A stretch of DNA of 64,000 bases from Hygrocybe punicea (GCA_963556145.1 OY744463.1:3162001-3226000); one strand, 5' to 3'. Shown: positions 1 through 11,197, numbered from the stretch's first letter. Notes: generated from the letters alone by a model not told the origin. Program-made: numbers and translations.

Positions 1-70
1 ATATCGTTAGAAAACTAAGAGGAACTAAATAAAATGGGGGTATAACGTGGACAGAATATAAATGAAATGC

Positions 71-3000
71 TTAATCGTCGTCGGGTGAGGAGTCTATAGA
101 GGGCGGGTACGTCGGATCATCAAGATCGTTTGAATCGGTATCGTCGGCATCGGGGTATTGTAAGAAGTCGTCCAACGGTATCGATATTTTTGAGCGGGCG
201 TGGTAGGGTACGACTCGGAAAGCGGCAAATCGAGATTTAGAAACCGCACCGTCGAGTTCGGCGAGTATGTAGGATCCGCCTTCTGTTTTCCTGACGACAA
301 CCATGGGTCCAAAGTACCATGGGTCCAAAGTACCGCGGTTTTGCTTTACGATCGAGAGACATTTCGATACGTGAATTTCGGACGAGAACGAGGTTACCGG
401 GTTCGAAGTCGTAAACTTTGATCGTGTTGGCGTATTTCTGCTCGAATTGCCGGGCGGACGTGAGCCGAGATTTGGTAAGCTTTTCTTTGACCCAATCGAG
501 GTCGGCTTCTCGTTTACGAAGTTGTCAGGCGCAGATGACTATGAGGTCGGTCGTAGACATCGTATCTTGCGTCGGAACCATGTATGTAGCTTCGGCAAAA
601 TCGAATGGAAAAAGCGGTTCTACTCCGTGTGCGATGTAGTAGGACGAGTATCCGAGGCTTTTGTGTGTCGTGACCCGTTCGGCCCAAAATACGGAGTGGG
701 TTACGGTGTGCCATTTCTTTTCATCTCCGTCACAACTTTTCATAATGGCCTCCCGGACATCTAGGTGGCGACGCTCAACGGGTCCATTCGCTTGTGAGTT
801 ATAGGGCGAAATGCGGATGTGGCGGATACCGTAGCGGGAGGCGAGATAGTCGAGCGCTTCTACGAACGGCTTGCCGTTGTCGGTGACGATTTCTTCGAGA
901 GCGCCCCAACGGCATAAGATGTCTTCGAACAAGAACGTGCCGATGGTGGAGCCGGTCTCGCGGCGTAACATGCAGAACTCAGGGTAGGCGGACAGGGAGC
1001 AACGGGCTTGGACGATGTATCGATAGCCGCCGGATCGTGGCATAAACATTGTGTCGACATACGCTTTACGAAATAGTGAGGCCGGTGTAGCGACGGTGGG
1101 CGGAATGTGATGATAACGCATTTGCCGTACTTGGCACTGATGGCAAGACTGAACGTACCACTTAACGTCGTGGTCGAGGTGCGGCCACCAGAAACGATCG
1201 AGTAGCCGAGCGCGGACGGAGAATATACCTTTGTGGCCGAGAGAGTTGTGAGCGTCTTTGAGTAACTGAAGCCGGCGGTCGGGCGGTATGACAAGTTTGT
1301 GTTTTCCGTGACGGTCTTTGCGCCAAAGCTTGTTATCGGTGACGAAGAATTCAAGGGCGTATCGTAAGAACAGACAATATTCTTCGTCCGTGAAGTTCGC
1401 GGGTCGGGTTAGATCTCGTAACCAGATCTCGACAAGGGCAAGACGAGCGTTGGCCGCGCGGGCTTTATCGGATCGCGGTATGTCAGAAACGGCTTCCTGA
1501 TTTGTGTAGACGAGGACGGCGGGTAATTCTTGGAGTCGGTCGGCTGTGGCACGGCAGCGGCCGCATATGGCAATCGGCTTAGACGGTATGGGGACGGGTC
1601 GGTAGTTGACGACTTCCATAAAGAAACCGTAGGAGTGGTCGAGCCAATCGTCGGAGTCGTTGATCTCCTCGGGGTCTTCTGCAGCGCGGGGACGTCGGGA
1701 GAGTCCGTCGGGTGCACCGTGTGCGGAAGCGGGTATGTGAACGAGTCTAAAGTCAAATAAGAGCACGCCGGCTATCCATCGGTTGATCGTAGCATTGGGC
1801 TGAATGTCGGGGTTGTTGAGCATCCCTTTTATGTACTTCGCGTCGACTTCAACAGTGAGGTTGCGGACGCCGATGATGAAGATTCGGTAGGCGCGGAGGG
1901 CCCTGAAGAGGCCGTAGAGTTCGAGCTTGGACTGGGAGTATCGGGCTTCGCGTTCGTTCCACGATATTGAACCAAAACGATTCGGATAGCGCTTTCCGTC
2001 GGCGCGGATTTGCATAAGAACGAAGCCGACTCCAAGAATGGATGAATCGACGGCGAGAATCACTTCCCATTCACGCGTGTAGTCGATAGCGCGCAGCGCT
2101 GGCGACGTAATGACGGCGTTTTTGAGGTAGTCGACGGCGGTCTCTTCTTCTTCACCAAATTCGAAGGGTATACCTTTGCGGGTAAGGCGGACGAGGGGTC
2201 GGGAGTGGAGCGAGAAGTCCTTGATAAAAATACGCAAGACGCCGCAGATGCCGAGAAAGGCGCGAACTTCGGTGAGGTTGGTCGGCAGTGGCCAATCGCG
2301 AATCTTCTGTACTTTGGAGTCGTCGGCTACTCTTCCTTCATATGTGCATCGGTGGCCAACAATGATGACTGAGGGTCGACACAACTCGAGTTTTTTGCCG
2401 TTGAAGGTACCGCCAACATAGCGGAAACGCTGGATGACGCGGTTGACACCTTGGAAGTGCTCCCAAATGAAACGTCGGATTGCCGGGTTCTCGGGTATAG
2501 TCTCGTAGGTACCGTCGGGCTGCTCGTAGCAGGTTGGAGGCCCTTTGACGGGAATATCGTCCATATACGGAACAGCAAGATGAGGGATTTCGTCACGGAG
2601 GATGTACGTGGAGTCACCGTGTAGGATCTGCGGGGAATTTGTGTATCCCATAGCAATCCGCGTAAGTCGAAGCGTTCCGAGTGGAGACTGAAAGGTCATA
2701 TAGTCCCGAGACGAGGGGTGGACGAGGCGTTGGTCGAAAGAGACGAAGAGGTCGAAGGAAGCGTAGCAAGAGTGGCCGCCAAAGGCCTCGGCCAAGTGCT
2801 CGGTCATGGGCAGTACGGCGGGATCGCGGATAGTGACGGCGTTAAGCGGCTGTAGATCGTGGACGATTCGAAGAGACTTCCCGTCCTTTTTCAAAACGCA
2901 GAACCAGCGGGAGCGATATGACGAATTCGAGGGTTCATAGGTACCGGCGTTAATTTTGTCTTTGATGATGCCGATGACTTCGTTAAGGATGCCGGGTGGG

Positions 3001-3735
3001 ATTGGGATATTGCAATGGACCCACGGGTCGTGCGGTACGGTGGGAATGTGGATCGGCGGGAAGTAGTCCGTATTGAACTGGCCTTTCTCGGATTCGTTCC
3101 AGGCGAAGGCGGCTTCTTGCGTTTTGATGATATGGTGGCCGAGTTTTTCTTCCTCAGGCCAAAGGAATCCATCCGGGTTCATCAGCATCGCGTCGTGTCG
3201 TTCCTGGGTATAGCGGGTGCCGGGTGTAAAGTCGGGCGGGTGAGTCGGGAGCGTGGGTAAATCGGCTAGCGGGTCGCCGGTGATCTCGCGTATGATGCGG
3301 TATTTGTCGGGGAGAGTGGTAGAAATTGGGCGGATACGATCGGCTACCTTCTTATACTTTTTCTTGGTAACGACTCCTTTTAGGTCCCTGGTAGGGGGGG
3401 TGGTATACGAGATATAAGTAGCGTGTTCAGTAGAGGCTTTGTTACAAATATTCGAAGAAGAAATATGTGACGCAGGAGCGGAGACGGAACAAGACGAAGG
3501 AAGGGTATCGGTAGTACGTAGCTGATTTTGTACATCGGTCAACAATGAAATGTACTGGGCGGCAGTCTGAGGCTGAGACGAAGAGAAATCTAAATCGATA
3601 GAAAAACATAAGTCCTCTTCTAGGGGAAACGGCAAAAGGGAAGCATAGTTCGTGGTATAGGTGTGGTCGCTTTCGAGTGGCGGCTTCTCATCTCCCGGTG
3701 CGTCCTTTCCGAGAGGTATCTCCGGGTCCTCGACT
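71..3735 (-). pseudogene. pol: Ty3/gypsy pol polyprotein: RT, RNase H, integrase (damaged C-terminus)
   Basis: The main open frame is 3635-525 (1036 codons) and stays open upstream to the gag stop in the -1 frame. Reverse transcriptase lies at about residues 200-370 with YMDD at 357-360. RNase H has its first catalytic Asp near 529 (LAVDSS). The integrase has an HHCC zinc motif (H795, H800, C830, C833) and a DD35E core (D860, D918, E953). A TGA at 527-525 breaks the frame just after the core; reading continues in the same frame to a 16-bp tandem duplication at 302-333, after which the family's C-terminal segment (328-71) lies in another frame. The TGA sits where an Arg codon fits the reading, so CGA to TGA is inferred. 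The core domains themselves look intact. Confidence 0.92.
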
Positions 3736-3736
3736 T

Positions 3737-3745
3737 CTAAAAATC
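3737..3745 (-). promoter_or_regulatory. Putative -1 ribosomal frameshift site at gag/pol junction
   Basis: On the minus strand the end of gag reads GAT TTT TAG. The -1 frame through the same bases (TTT TTA GAA) is open and runs directly into the pol frame, with no start codon needed. A run of five U right at the gag stop is a plausible slippery sequence for a Gag-Pol fusion. The heptamer is not a textbook X-XXY-YYZ, so the mechanism is inferred. Confidence 0.45.
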
Positions 3746-5926
3746 CGGCTTTCCGGTGTCGGACCGCTCTCGTCGGTTCTTTTGGTTGTGCTCGATGGTG
3801 GGCAAGGTGACGACGGCGCCGGTGTTTGGGTCCGTGATCATGACTTGTTGTTCTCCGTTTTTATAATCCTTCGTAAGGGCTTCGGAAAGCGTGAAGAACG
3901 GGCGGCCGATGAGGATCTCGTAGGGGGCGTCGTCGATGACTTGGACTTGGAGGAAAAGATCGACGTCGCCGAAGGTGAATTTAAGATTCGCGATCCGGCC
4001 GAGGGTATCGTTGTCGCTCTTGTTTGCCGACTGCATCCGCATCTTCATATTTTGGAGGCCGTAACCGAGTTTCTCCCAAATATCGCGCCGCATGCCGATG
4101 ATCATGGAACCGTTGTCGAGGACGCACTCGAATACGAATTTGCCGTTGATGAGCAGGTAGACCGCACGGAGAGGGACTGAGTCGCGGCCGACGACGAGCG
4201 GGACATTTTCCTGACAGTGTTGACAGGCGCGAGTGGGGATTTCGGGTGCGTGAAAATGGAAAACCTCGACGTTGTTACTCTCGGCGGTGACCTTTTTCGA
4301 CGTAGTGAGGTCCTTCATGTGACGGCGGGCGTCGGACGACATGGCTAAAAGTTCTCGCTGCGAAATGCAGACTTGAGAATCGAGCGCGCGGTCGATGACA
4401 GATTTGGCGATACCGGGATCTTCGATGGGGGCTTGGTAGCGGTATTGGGGGTGCGATGTGGGAAGGTTCTGGGGAGTGCGCGGTACAAGGGCGGTCGGCT
4501 CGGTCGGCCGCGTGTTCGAAGGGGGGACTATGGTGATCGGCTGCTCGTTGATAGGTCTGGCCGTTTTCTCGGCGGGTTTCGCGGCGGGGACAGACGTGGA
4601 AGTGGTGGGCAGATTGGGAAACGTTTCTCTAGACTTTCCTTTCGCCTTCGATGGGATCTCTACACCGTCGAATCTAACCCATTTACGAAGCCGCTGCACT
4701 TCGGCTTCCAGAACCTTAATCTGTTCGTTGTCGTTGTCGATGTCGGACGTCGTGGACTGAAAGATGTCGGCGTACTCGGTGGTGACCTCTGGTTCGTAGG
4801 TGGGTACTTCGACGGCGGAGACGAAGTTAGCTTTGACATGAGGCGGCGGGTCGCATTGGAACGGTTCTGTGGGGTTGCGGGCAGGGGGAGCGCGGTTGCC
4901 GGGGTTCTGCGCGTGCCACGCGTCGAAGCGTTCCCTCATATTTTTGCCGACGATAGCCTTTGGAAGATACATTCCGTTAGGCAACACGATGCGGCCGTGC
5001 TCGTTCTTGCGGCATATCCCGTCTCGAGTGTACTGCTCGCAGATGGGACAATCGCGTATACGATGGAACGGGTCGTCGCAAAAGAGGCAGTTGAAATTGG
5101 TGAAACCCTGTCCCGCGGTGGTCGGCTCAGCCCTATTTGCACACGGCTTTGGGGGGTTGTTATGTTCGGTGAGGGCTTGCGTGAGGACGGCGAGTTGTTG
5201 CGAAACGAGACGAAATAGGTCGGATACGTTAGGTTCGACCGGTTCCGCTTTAGGAATGACCGGGTCATAGCGAGCGGCTGGCGGGTAGTGGGTGGCGGGT
5301 TCTATTGGAGTCGAGTACTGGATGGCGGCAGGCGATGTCGACGATAGACAAGAGACGGTGGACGGTTCGGCCGCGGTTCCGGCCAGCAGGAAATGGGCGC
5401 AATTGTGGAAGTCCTGGAAGTCGTAAGGGTCGCTATGGAAATGGTTCGGTTTTTGGTACTGCAGACGGGTTTTGATGTCCTTTTTAAGCTCGACATGGAA
5501 GCCGTTCTCGTACGCGATGTTGCATTCTCGGGGAGAGATCCGACCCTTGTCTAGAAGAAACCCTGAGATCCGGATGAATTCGCGGTAATATTCACCAAGT
5601 TCAGCGCGGGTACGGATACCGTAAGCAGTTTGGGTGTGCGTAAGACGGTCGAGATCCGCCATAGTGTACCGGTGATCGTCTTCCGTGCCCGGGTATAGCA
5701 CGAGTACGCTCCTTTTGAATGCGGCATAATCGACGCCGGTCGCGCTAGGTAAACTTGCCCAAAGCTCGTAGTCACTAAGCGACGCGTAGCGCAGACTATG
5801 CTTGATGCGTCCTGCGTCGTCGAGAGCGGCATCGGCAGCAAGTATCTCGACTTCTTCGAAGAAGCGGTTTAAATTGAGCGGGTTCCCGTCGAAGGTCGGG
5901 GCCGTGGAGTGACCGCGAGCGGGCAT
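3737..5926 (-). CDS. gag: Ty3/gypsy Gag with zinc knuckle and aspartic protease
   Basis: This is an uninterrupted 729-codon frame starting at the ATG at 5926. Residues 1-180 look like a gag capsid region. A CCHC zinc knuckle (C280-x2-C283-x4-H288-x4-C293) would bind the RNA genome. A retropepsin-like protease follows near the C-terminus: DNGS at 604-607 as the active-site loop and ILIGRPF near 671-677 as the second conserved strand. DNG instead of DTG/DSG is a variant active-site triad; from memory it recurs in fungal gypsy elements, but I could not check this. The ORF ends at a TAG (3739-3737) embedded in a run of five U residues, and pol continues in the -1 frame. It is intact here although its pol partner is damaged. 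Confidence 0.88.
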   Translation of the reverse strand: MPARGHSTAPTFDGNPLNLNRFFEEVEILAADAALDDAGRIKHSLRYASLSDYELWASLPSATGVDYAAFKRSVLVLYPGTEDDHRYTMADLDRLTHTQTAYGIRTRAELGEYYREFIRISGFLLDKGRISPRECNIAYENGFHVELKKDIKTRLQYQKPNHFHSDPYDFQDFHNCAHFLLAGTAAEPSTVSCLSSTSPAAIQYSTPIEPATHYPPAARYDPVIPKAEPVEPNVSDLFRLVSQQLAVLTQALTEHNNPPKPCANRAEPTTAGQGFTNFNCLFCDDPFHRIRDCPICEQYTRDGICRKNEHGRIVLPNGMYLPKAIVGKNMRERFDAWHAQNPGNRAPPARNPTEPFQCDPPPHVKANFVSAVEVPTYEPEVTTEYADIFQSTTSDIDNDNEQIKVLEAEVQRLRKWVRFDGVEIPSKAKGKSRETFPNLPTTSTSVPAAKPAEKTARPINEQPITIVPPSNTRPTEPTALVPRTPQNLPTSHPQYRYQAPIEDPGIAKSVIDRALDSQVCISQRELLAMSSDARRHMKDLTTSKKVTAESNNVEVFHFHAPEIPTRACQHCQENVPLVVGRDSVPLRAVYLLINGKFVFECVLDNGSMIIGMRRDIWEKLGYGLQNMKMRMQSANKSDNDTLGRIANLKFTFGDVDLFLQVQVIDDAPYEILIGRPFFTLSEALTKDYKNGEQQVMITDPNTGAVVTLPTIEHNQKNRRERSDTGKPDF

Positions 5927-5929
5927 TTG

Positions 5930-6518
5930 TCATGGAGTAACATGGGGAGCGGTGACGTGGGGAGCGGTCGAAGATCCAGAGGTCGAAGTCATTGTGGGTG
6001 GAAGGAGCTGAGATGTCGATGAAGCGGTTGTCGGGTGTACGATGAGCGGGTCGGGTAACGTGGGCGATGACGGCGTGGACGAAGACGAAGACGGGGACGA
6101 TGACGATGACGGAGTTTTTGATGTCGAGAGCGAAGATGGAGACAATGACAATGACGGAGTTTTCGATGTCGAGAGCGAAGACGTGGATGGGGGTTCTAGC
6201 AAGGTCGAAGTCGGGGACGTAGGCGATGCGGGTGTCGAACTGAGATCGGATGAGTCGGGTGTAATGGTAATTATCGGTATATCGACCGATTCGAGACTGT
6301 CGGATGAAAGATATAGGGGGGTGTTTGACCCTGAGACGAGCGGGAGATTGTTATGTCGAGCGAGGTGGTCGGGTACTAGCTGGAAGAAGTCGTCGTCGAT
6401 TGTCGGGTCGAAGGCGGCTAAAGAGAGTTCTTGTTGAAGAGTTCTTCGAGGAAGATCTCGAAGACGACGGTCAGAGGGAGGGATACGGGAAGAGGAAGCT
6501 ATGGTGGTGCTAGACTAT
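5930..6518 (-). other. gypsy 5' leader with internal tandem repeat
   Basis: This is the stretch between the PBS and the gag start. It contains a 45-bp unit repeated about twice (6106-6195), which would read as a Ser/Thr/Pro-rich peptide. A 90-codon open frame (6202-5930) follows from this low complexity and I do not treat it as a gene. No splice sites or RNA structure could be recognised by eye. Confidence 0.5.
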
Positions 6519-6519
6519 T

Positions 6520-6536
6520 CCTCGCGGTGGGCTCCA
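6520..6536 (-). other. Putative tRNA primer-binding site of the gypsy element
   Basis: Two bases inside the LTR boundary the plus strand reads CCTCGCGGTGGGCTCCA, that is, it ends in CCA as a tRNA 3' end would. The minus-strand PBS is its complement, starting TGG. The T before CCA would be the discriminator base, which points to a tRNA such as tRNA-Cys, but I could not verify the tRNA. Confidence 0.5.
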
Positions 6537-6538
6537 GA

Positions 6539-7333
6539 TGTAAAGGCGAGGTCGGGGTGGCTGCAGAATAATAATCCTAAGCCTGTGGGGTCAGCGTAGA
6601 AGTGACTAGGAATAGTCTAACAAGCTTCAGTAAGATAATAGGATATAAAAAGTAAGAAGCCGCCGAGTAAACTACTGAAATCTATCGAGACCGATCGAAG
6701 CCGACGAAGCCGACGATGTCGGGTACGGCGGGTCGGGTGTCGGGTGACGAGAAACATAGAGATAAAGGCGGTAGAACGACGGGGAGGGCGTCGAGGAATC
6801 CGACGAGCAATGTGTGCGATGGAATTTACTGAGAGACTTAATTCTCAGAGAGAGGAAATGGGGGAACTGGTTTCTTATTTTGAGACGGCGCTTGGGCACC
6901 GTTTTTATACTACAAAGTTCTGTACCTAGATTCGGACGAGAGTCCTCGGCCGATGAGACGAAACAAAGGAGAATAAAAATGGGGAAGTAGGAAGAGCGTT
7001 GCGAGGCGACGATGACAGGGAAAATGGGTGGAAGATATAAAAACCGTAAAAGATGCAAAATACTTTACTATATCCCCATAAGGGAGACGCTAGGCGTGAA
7101 TAAGGCAAGTCCGATGTCGGGATCCCAGTCTGATGAGATCTATCTTTGATATTTGAAGTTCCGCGAGTTTAGGAGATAGACCGACCAGGTACGTGAGCGG
7201 CCGTGCTAGTCGGTATGCATCGGGTTGCGTCGGGTTGCGTCAGGTTCGAACCTAGATTGCTAGAGACGTCGGGTTCGAGCGGATTCGCTAGATATCGATG
7301 TTACGGCCTCAGAGGGTCGAGGACCCTCTACAC
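6539..7333 (-). repeat. 5' LTR of the gypsy element (795 bp)
   Basis: The boundaries are TG at 6539 and CA at 7333 in plus orientation, with short terminal inverted repeats (TGTAAAGG... against ...CCCTCTACA). The inner boundary is two bases from the putative PBS. The outer boundary is supported by the related LTR at 10017-10718, since both copies share the sequence up to CCTCTACA and diverge right after it. Any target duplication (CTGTT at 7334-7338 on this side) needs the other flank, which is outside the window. Confidence 0.75.
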
Positions 7334-7565
7334 TGTTCAGCCAGTTGGGCCAGGTACCTTGGTATCTGTCATTATTCGCATTACTCGATGCAAAGCTGAA
7401 CGCTTTCTTAGGGATCAGGATCCTTGGAAACAGAGATGCGCGATGAGCGTGCTGCCCGTCGTTCTGCCTTGATTCCTTCCCCAATACAGAACAAGGAACG
7501 AGTGAGAAGCTCCCCAATCGAACTGATTACTCGTTGACTTCTTTTCAGGCAAGCAAGGCTCCTCA

Positions 7566-8398
7566 GAGGTGTTGGGACATTTACATGCAATGCTCTATCA
7601 CCGGAATGACAAACCTCGTTGAAGGAGATGTCCGCAAGCCTGCAGACATCGAGGCTGCTCACATTTTCCCTCACGCATACCAGGACCAAGTAAGCTGACC
7701 TCTTGAACAAAGATTCATTGCTCTGATTGATTTATTTTGAGTGGGTATCAAATGGATGGCCAGCAACTTGCATGGATCGTGGACCGGATGAAGACTGTTG
7801 TCACGATTTCACCGGCTATCATCAAATATGCTGTCTCAATAACATGATCCCTCTGCATGCTGATATTCATCGCCTCTGGGATGCGTACGAAATTGGAATT
7901 GATATCTACATTCGTCCTAGTGTCTTTGGAATCTCTCTCATATATCAGTCCAACAGGACGACTATCGTGTTATCAGCTTTTCCATGGGGCACGCATATCT
8001 CTCATCGCATCACCTTAAGATAACTCATCTGGAAGCCAAACACCACCCTTCTCTCTGAACTCATTATGGACCATCTTGCACAAGGTGTCTATTTGTGCTG
8101 TCTTTTCCCTGAGTCAAGGCATGCCGACCACCAACGAAGGAGCGGTCTTGATTCCGTCGCAGAAGCCATAGAGGCTCCGCTTTCCGAAGAAGACTCTGAG
8201 GATGAGGCCGCTGGCTATCTACCCACCCACATGGAACACCTGAGCCTCCATCGAAGACCAGAGGTATTGACAAGGGCACGAGCAGAGGTCAACCAATACA
8301 AGCCAAAGGACAGGGAGCATGGCAAGGGTAAGGCCTCCTTTGAAAATTATCTCGATGTTGCCTTATTGATGTGCATTTGTACGCCCTGGGAATGGTGA
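7566..8398 (+). pseudogene. HNH-endonuclease-domain protein, decayed
   Basis: Two exons can be read. The first (about 7580-7689) gives a CSITG start, a run of acidic and basic residues, then EAAHIFP, and ends at a GT donor (7690). The second resumes after an AG at about 7740 with WVSNGWP and LNNMIPLHADIHRLWDAYEIGID. AAHIFP followed by N-x-I-P-L-x-x-D-I-H-x-L-W-D is the His/Asn/His core of the HNH_2 family common in basidiomycetes. After about 8023 the reading continues (HHPSLSELIMDHL, then an acidic tail to 8398) only after a one-base frame change near 8055. No intact N-terminus was found upstream; the gypsy LTR ends 230 bp before it. The HNH core is recognisable, its activity is doubtful, and its substrate is unknown. 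Confidence 0.55.
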
Positions 8399-10016
8399 AG
8401 AATTCTCTTGTCAAATTGAAGTCCCTTTTGTTTTCTTTTTGTTATGAACAGTGTAAGAAACTTGCCCAATGGTAATATAGTCAAATTGCTCTCTTATGCA
8501 CAGCTCTTTGCCGAGCCGCAAGAGTGTGCAGCTTGTGTCATCTCAGCTGGATCAGTTTCGAGCCAGGGCCCTTGCTCATACCTACACAGGATCAACCATT
8601 TCCTGAAAATGCGGCACCTGCCATGTGCCGCATTTGTGCACAAAACGCGGCCAAAATGCGGTATAATGCATGATCATTTGTACGGTTATAACAACCTATG
8701 TGAGTGATCGGAGTGCCTGTATTGCCTCTTCCGAGTGCATATTCCATTTCCCATCAATCTCCTGCCCTTCCTCTGCATTTCTTCCACATTAGTACTAGCT
8801 CGTGGATGTTCTGGACAATGTCGAGTCGTCAACAAACGCCGGAGCGTTCCCAAACGGTCCACTCACGGTACAAACTATGTCATCGTCCAATCCATCCGTG
8901 TTCCTCTGTCAGACCCTGTCCTACCGCCGGCATTCCCTCCTCGCGATTCTGGGAACCAATGGAAACCTTCCCGAGAAACAGAAGTGAGATACCTTCCATT
9001 TTGGTGACAAAATCATACCTGCCGCTGTCTGGTACCATATGCAACACCACCAGCTCACGTAGAACACTCTGGATGGGTTGTAAACAATGTTAGCACTAAT
9101 ATAATGAGATATAGACAGAATTCGAACTGTAGTTTTCGATCCGGTATCGATTCTGCGGCTGACATTGTATCTGCAACTGGTGTATACCATCTTGCGCGTC
9201 TTGACCGAAATTTGGAGGGCTCGAGGGGTCTGAATAAGTCAGAAGTAATTGAACACTCAGATAAGAATACGAACATGATATATTGACTGCTTTTTTGTGC
9301 TAGAAGGTGTGCCGGCCACCTGAAACTATATCTATGGACCAAAATACGTGTTGGCTGGACCTTGCATGGAAAATGGAATGTTGCAGCATCCTGAATGACT
9401 CGGAAAGGGTCTGAGCACCAAGAGAACAACATAAAGAGAAGATGTATACTTTACTTTGGTTCCCGCGAGTGCTCCTTCGTCCCAGAGCATGTGTGCAGAT
9501 CGGGGCACCACCCATAAAATCCAAAAATTGAAACGAGGAAATTAGGATAAAAGGAGTGGCATGCACCGAGATTTAGGTCGCGAGAGTCAGGATTTCAAAC
9601 GGCTTAGACATTCGAGTAGAATTGGATGAGATATCGCAGTTGCATTGTGGGACTCCAAATAAAGCGTGAAAGTCACCTGTGACAAGTCACGTGACAAAGA
9701 CAATAATCCATGTTACTTTAACACATCATTGTAAGAAAACTTTTAAAAACATTTTGAATAATGTCAGTTCATTTTATCATAAAAATATCCTGAGTGCTAT
9801 CCTAAAAGAAACACAATTTCACAGTCTTTGAACATCTTTTCTTTTGGGATAATTTTTATCATATCTTTATTATACCTTTTTCAGAAATATACAAAAAACA
9901 TACACTATATATCTTAATGTTTTCAGCAAATGACATGTTAAAATAATACGGATTAATTTCAAAACAATTTCATGATATTTTTATTAGAAATATTATGGCT
10001 TGCATCCAGTGTGGAC
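8399..10016. other. Intergenic, no supported gene
   Basis: Short overlapping open frames occur at 8444-9093 on the plus strand, but none shows a recognisable domain or a consistent splice pattern. From about 9600 the sequence becomes AT-rich and essentially free of long frames. No tRNA or rRNA was recognised. Confidence 0.5.
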
Positions 10017-10718
10017 TGAAAACAGATAAATAATAATGAACCCGACAATGCCAACGATGTCGGGTATGGCGGGTCAGGTCAGGTTGGGTTGGGTTGGGTC
10101 AGGTCGGGTCAGAAACGATGAATGAATAATGGAGCAAGAATAAATATGACAAAGTCAACTATGAAAATCCAAGGGTCTATGAGGACGAGCATTTGAAGGG
10201 ATTAAAACATGATTCTGACTATAAGGAAATGGGGGCTGAGGGTATCTCTCTTTGTATGGTCATCAGGGATCATTTTTATAGTACATGTATGGGTAGTCTA
10301 CTTTTGGTCATGTCTATTTTGGCCAATGGTAAACTACAAAGGAAAGTTGGAAAGGGGATCTGAAGAGGGGTTGCAATGCGACAGTGACAGGAAAATGGAG
10401 GGGAAAGCAAATATCCAAGAAAAAGATCTAAAAAGTCCTACATATCTCCATAAGGACAAGGGGATGCATATATTGGGCAAGTCCAAAGTTGGGAATTGAG
10501 TCTGATGAGATCCATCTCCTATAATTGGAACACCAGGGCCAGATTTGGTCCAAAAGCGGCCATGACAAAGCGGCATACATTGGGTTACGTCGGGTCACAT
10601 CACATCATGTCATGTCGGGTTATGTCGGGTTGGAATGTGACTTGTTTGGAGGCATCAGGTTCGTCTGGATTCGTGATATATCGACGATATGGACTCAGAG
10701 GGACATCGACCCTCTACA
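10017..10718 (-). repeat. Diverged solo LTR related to the gypsy LTR
   Basis: The block is collinear with the LTR at 6539-7333: a shared segment around GATGTCGGGTA, then GACAGGGAAAATGG/GACAGGAAAATGG, CCCATAAGGG/CTCCATAAGGA, TCTGATGAGATC and finally CCTCTACA. No gag or pol lies next to it, hence solo. CpG sites in the intact LTR often appear here as TpG or CpA. Flanks GTGGAC (10011-10016) and GTGGCC (10719-10724) may be a mutated target duplication. The left boundary is less certain than the right. Confidence 0.6.
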
Positions 10719-11197
10719 GTGGCCATCGTGGTGGCAATCATCGTCGTCGTCATAGTAGACCAGTGGTGGTAGTAGTGATGGTGGTGGTGGTGGTGTGGCC
10801 GTTGACCAGTAACTGAAGTGAAGTCAGTTAGTGTCAAATAAAATAAAATAAAATATGAAACTTACGTGGGTGGCAGGGTACTCCCTGTCGCCCATTTTGT
10901 CGACCTTGGCTGCTCCATTGCCCTCATTTGGCATACATTGTGGGCATTGGTGGTGGTTGCAGAGGTGTCTTGGTGACTTTGGAAGTCAGCCAAGTGGCCG
11001 ACTGGGGAATGTTGGTTTGCGGTTCAAACTCAGTTTGAAACTGTTTCAGCCCGCAGCCAAATCTCCAAACCAGAGACCAAACTTCCCCAACACTAGTCTC
11101 AACTGCGAAGTTGATTACAAGGTCGATTTCATCTGCCTTGAGCCAACCTTGGACTGACTCTTGGTTTTCCCTCTGGCAGCTAGCATTCAGAGTGTCA
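10719..11197. other. Intergenic, imperfect palindrome, no gene
   Basis: It includes a GTGG-rich simple stretch (about 10760-10800) and an imperfect palindrome at about 11000-11100, where TGGGGAATGTTGGTTTG on one side faces complements of GACCAAACTTCCCCAAC on the other. It could be a small decayed MITE; no target duplication was found. Confidence 0.35.

Larger units (their letters stand above)
1..7333 (-). mobile_element. Ty3/gypsy LTR retrotransposon, 3' end outside window
   Basis: The element reads on the minus strand in the order 5' LTR (6539-7333), primer-binding site (about 6520-6536), leader, gag-protease (5926-3737), then pol (RT, RNase H, integrase) down to about position 71. The 3' LTR would lie before position 1 and is not seen. 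The order protease-RT-RNaseH-integrase is the Ty3/gypsy (Metaviridae) order. pol has a nonsense codon at 527-525 and a 16-bp tandem duplication at 302-333, so this copy looks non-autonomous today. Base composition is GC- and CpG-richer than the AT-rich repeats at 10-14 kb, which suggests a fairly recent insertion. Confidence 0.92.

Noticed and set aside
3677..4180. 167-codon plus-strand frame
   Set aside because: Antisense to the protease part of gag; no domain.
4373..5218. 281-codon plus-strand frame, Gly/Arg/Val-rich
   Set aside because: It lies opposite the gag gene and is a GC-driven shadow without recognisable motifs.
7230..7262. GGTTCGAACC as a tRNA T-arm
   Set aside because: No matching acceptor, D or anticodon arms around it; it lies inside the LTR.
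8444..9093. Overlapping plus-strand frames between the HNH relic and the AT-rich region
   Set aside because: Three frames compete, no splice pattern joins them and no domain is seen.
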